Assembly: GCA_030452365.1 (NCBI GenBank)
Contig: JAKDMK010000183.1
Span: forward strand, 1 to 5,500
DNA: 5,500 bases
From: Nitrococcus sp.
GTDB taxonomy: Bacteria; Pseudomonadota; Gammaproteobacteria; Nitrococcales; Nitrococcaceae
Direction of reading: 5' to 3'
This document shows positions 5,110 to 5,500 of this stretch, in pieces (position 1 is the stretch's first letter; each line of letters begins with the position of its first letter). The translations under genes and the position numbers were made by a program. The notes under the pieces were generated by a model, which worked only from the letters and a program-made list of their open reading frames with translations, was not told where the DNA came from and made no database searches.

Positions 5110-5500
5110 TCACAGCTCGGCAAAGAATGCGCTGAGTGCGCGGATCATGTAGCCGTGATCGAATGCGCCCGCGCTCTCGCGAATGCTGTGCATGGACCAC
5201 ATCGGCGCGCCGATGTCGACGGTGCGCAGACCCAAACGCGCCGCGCAGATAGGGCCTATGGTGCTGCCACAGGGCAGATTCGTGCGGTGGACATAGCGCT
5301 GCCAGGGCACCCCAGCACGCTCGCAGAGCGCTTGCACGTAGGCATCACCGAGGGCATCGCTGGCATAACGCTGCTTCGCATTGAGCTTGATGACCAATCC
5401 GGCGTTTACCTGCGCGGCATGGGCCTCGTCATAATAGGCAGCAAAATTGGGGTGGTAGGCGTGCGCCATATCCGCGCTCAACAACCAGCCACTGGCAAGC
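5110..5500 (-). CDS. apeB: M18 family aminopeptidase (aspartyl aminopeptidase type), C-terminal part
   Basis: A cytoplasmic zinc exopeptidase that removes N-terminal, often acidic, residues. The last 129 codons are visible and the gene runs off the right edge. Family motifs: SADMAHAYHPNF near the start of the visible part, GLVIKLNAKQRYASD, then CGSTIGP and TVDIGAPMWSMHSIRE. The His of MHSIRE and residues of the ADMAHA motif belong to the dinuclear metal centre and active site of M18 enzymes. The protein ends with a short FFAEL tail at the usual family position, so the C-terminus is complete. It precedes birA by only 13 nt (GTG start) on the same strand, so the three genes are probably co-transcribed. 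The symbol follows Pseudomonas usage and is the less certain part. Confidence 0.92.
   Translation of the reverse strand, partial: LASGWLLSADMAHAYHPNFAAYYDEAHAAQVNAGLVIKLNAKQRYASDALGDAYVQALCERAGVPWQRYVHRTNLPCGSTIGPICAARLGLRTVDIGAPMWSMHSIRESAGAFDHGYMIRALSAFFAEL

Overview
The window looks like a chromosomal segment of a high-GC gammaproteobacterium. It holds a GluRS of the E. coli/Pseudomonas type and a birA–coaX–tRNA-Thr(TGT) order. That order parallels the birA–coaA–thrU order of E. coli, with the kinase replaced by type III pantothenate kinase, as in Pseudomonas and Xanthomonas relatives. The exact genus cannot be read from the sequence. Almost everything is on the minus strand.

Right part (about 3060-5500): the end of an M18 aminopeptidase, then birA and coaX in a tight operon. 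The birA stop and coaX start share ATGA. A hairpin follows coaX, then tRNA-Thr(TGT). After about 385 nt without a gene comes an elongator tRNA-Met(CAT) with a promoter of its own (perfect TTGACA). Left edge (1-432): the first 144 codons of gltX.

Middle part (about 611-2585): this stretch sits between gltX and tRNA-Met and has lower GC than its flanks. I read it as a decayed integron. A plus-strand fragment near tRNA-Met carries the N-terminal signature of an integron integrase (IntI) but has no catalytic domain. Divergently, on the minus strand, lie two cassette-like genes: an intact class I SAM-dependent methyltransferase, and a pRiA4b ORF-3-like gene broken by an internal deletion. An attC-like imperfect palindrome with core-site ends lies just upstream of each of these genes (2076-2144 and 1040-1119). 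This is the geometry of a classical integron: intI pointing away, cassettes divergent, an attC between them.

The housekeeping genes (GluRS, biotin ligase, CoA synthesis, peptidase, two tRNAs) form the stable backbone. The integron relic is the accessory insert, apparently immobile now unless an integrase acts in trans. The integrase fragment, the cassette genes and the paired core sites support each other. The attC calls rest on hand alignment and need a covariance-model check.
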